From Caldifarciminota bacterium (GTDB lineage: Bacteria; Hydrothermota; Hydrothermia; S141-80), in NCBI GenBank assembly GCA_027053375.1, contig JALUJC010000364.1, forward strand, positions 1 through 6,373: a stretch of 6,373 bases of DNA. Direction: 5' to 3'. Under the pieces are notes generated by a model. It saw nothing but the letters and a program-made list of their open reading frames with translations. It was not told the DNA's origin and did no database searches. The translations under genes were made by a program, and so were the position numbers. Of this stretch, positions 6,187 through 6,373 are shown in pieces. Positions within the stretch are counted from its first letter, which is position 1. Every line of letters begins with the position of its first letter.

Positions 6187-6373
6187 ATGCAGATCTGGGC
6201 ACTCTTTCTTGCTGGATGGATGCAATCTGTGGCGTACCATATCTCCGCTTCGCTGGAACCCACCACCCGTACCCTGACCGTCCATGAGACCCTGCGCTAT
6301 GGGAACCGCTCTCCGGATACCCTGCGGTATCTCTGGCTTCATCTTTACCCCCTTGCGTTCCGTCCCGGATCGG
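6187..6373 (+). CDS. M1-family metallopeptidase, N-terminal part, cut by the window end
   Basis: Only the first 62 codons are present. After a short hydrophobic leader (MQIWALFLAGWMQSVA) the segment YHISASLEPTTRTLTVHETL, then YGNRSPDTLRYLWLHLYPLAFR, matches the start of the N-terminal beta domain of M1 aminopeptidase-like proteins: a Y-x-I-x-x-x-L-(D/E)-P strand, the TLTVxExLxYxNxSPDTL repeat and the characteristic LHLYPxAFR. In the family this domain precedes a thermolysin-like zinc site (HExxH), which would lie outside the window. The leader suggests export, but it lacks the basic N-terminal residue of a standard signal peptide; a second in-frame ATG at 6220 would remove most of the leader and is less likely. 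The gene diverges from the transporter operon across 103 bases. Whether it is an active peptidase or an inactive M1 homologue cannot be told from this part. Confidence 0.75.
   Translation, partial: MQIWALFLAGWMQSVAYHISASLEPTTRTLTVHETLRYGNRSPDTLRYLWLHLYPLAFRPGS

Noticed and set aside
5562..6287. A 241-codon plus-strand open frame crossing the divergent spacer
   Set aside because: Gln/His/Lys/Arg-rich antisense of the transporter; it would run through the divergent promoters and out of frame into the M1 gene start.

Overview
The window is GC-rich (roughly 60% by eye), gene-dense bacterial DNA with six recognisable protein-coding genes, no RNA gene, no insertion sequence and no CRISPR array. 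The M1-peptidase N-terminus, the purple-acid-phosphatase-like secreted metallophosphoesterase and the style of the family 2 glycosyltransferase recall bacteria of the FCB group (Bacteroidota, Gemmatimonadota, Calditrichota and uncultured relatives), possibly a thermophile. This placement is an inference and is weak.

Layout. (1) Positions 1-133 hold a possible fragment of a minus-strand gene with different codon use. (2) A plus-strand operon runs from a sigma70-like promoter at 134-162 and a strong ribosome binding site: an exported metallophosphoesterase (187-1818), a biotin carboxylase subunit (1820-3334) and a family 2 glycosyltransferase (3337-4218). The genes are separated by 1 and 2 bases, so the last two are probably translationally coupled. 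(3) A minus-strand operon runs the other way: a DASS/SLC13-type membrane transporter (6083-4662) followed, with an ATGA overlap, by a small universal-stress-protein-like protein (4665-4228). The two operons meet tail to tail with only 9 bases between stop codons. (4) A 103-base divergent spacer (6084-6186) carries one promoter-like element for each direction, both placed so that the mRNA would start at or next to the start codon. (5) The N-terminus of an M1-family peptidase begins at 6187 and runs off the right end.

How the genes relate. The transporter and the USP-like protein probably work together, the small protein being a candidate cytoplasmic regulator. The plus-strand operon mixes an exported phosphatase, a carboxylase subunit and a sugar transferase with no obvious shared pathway. 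The carboxylase has no biotin carrier domain and its partner subunits are not in the window. No clearly new defence or mobile system is present. The most unusual items are the transporter with altered signature motifs plus its coupled degenerate USP partner, the leaderless-looking divergent promoters, the excess of GGATCC sites, and the left-edge fragment.
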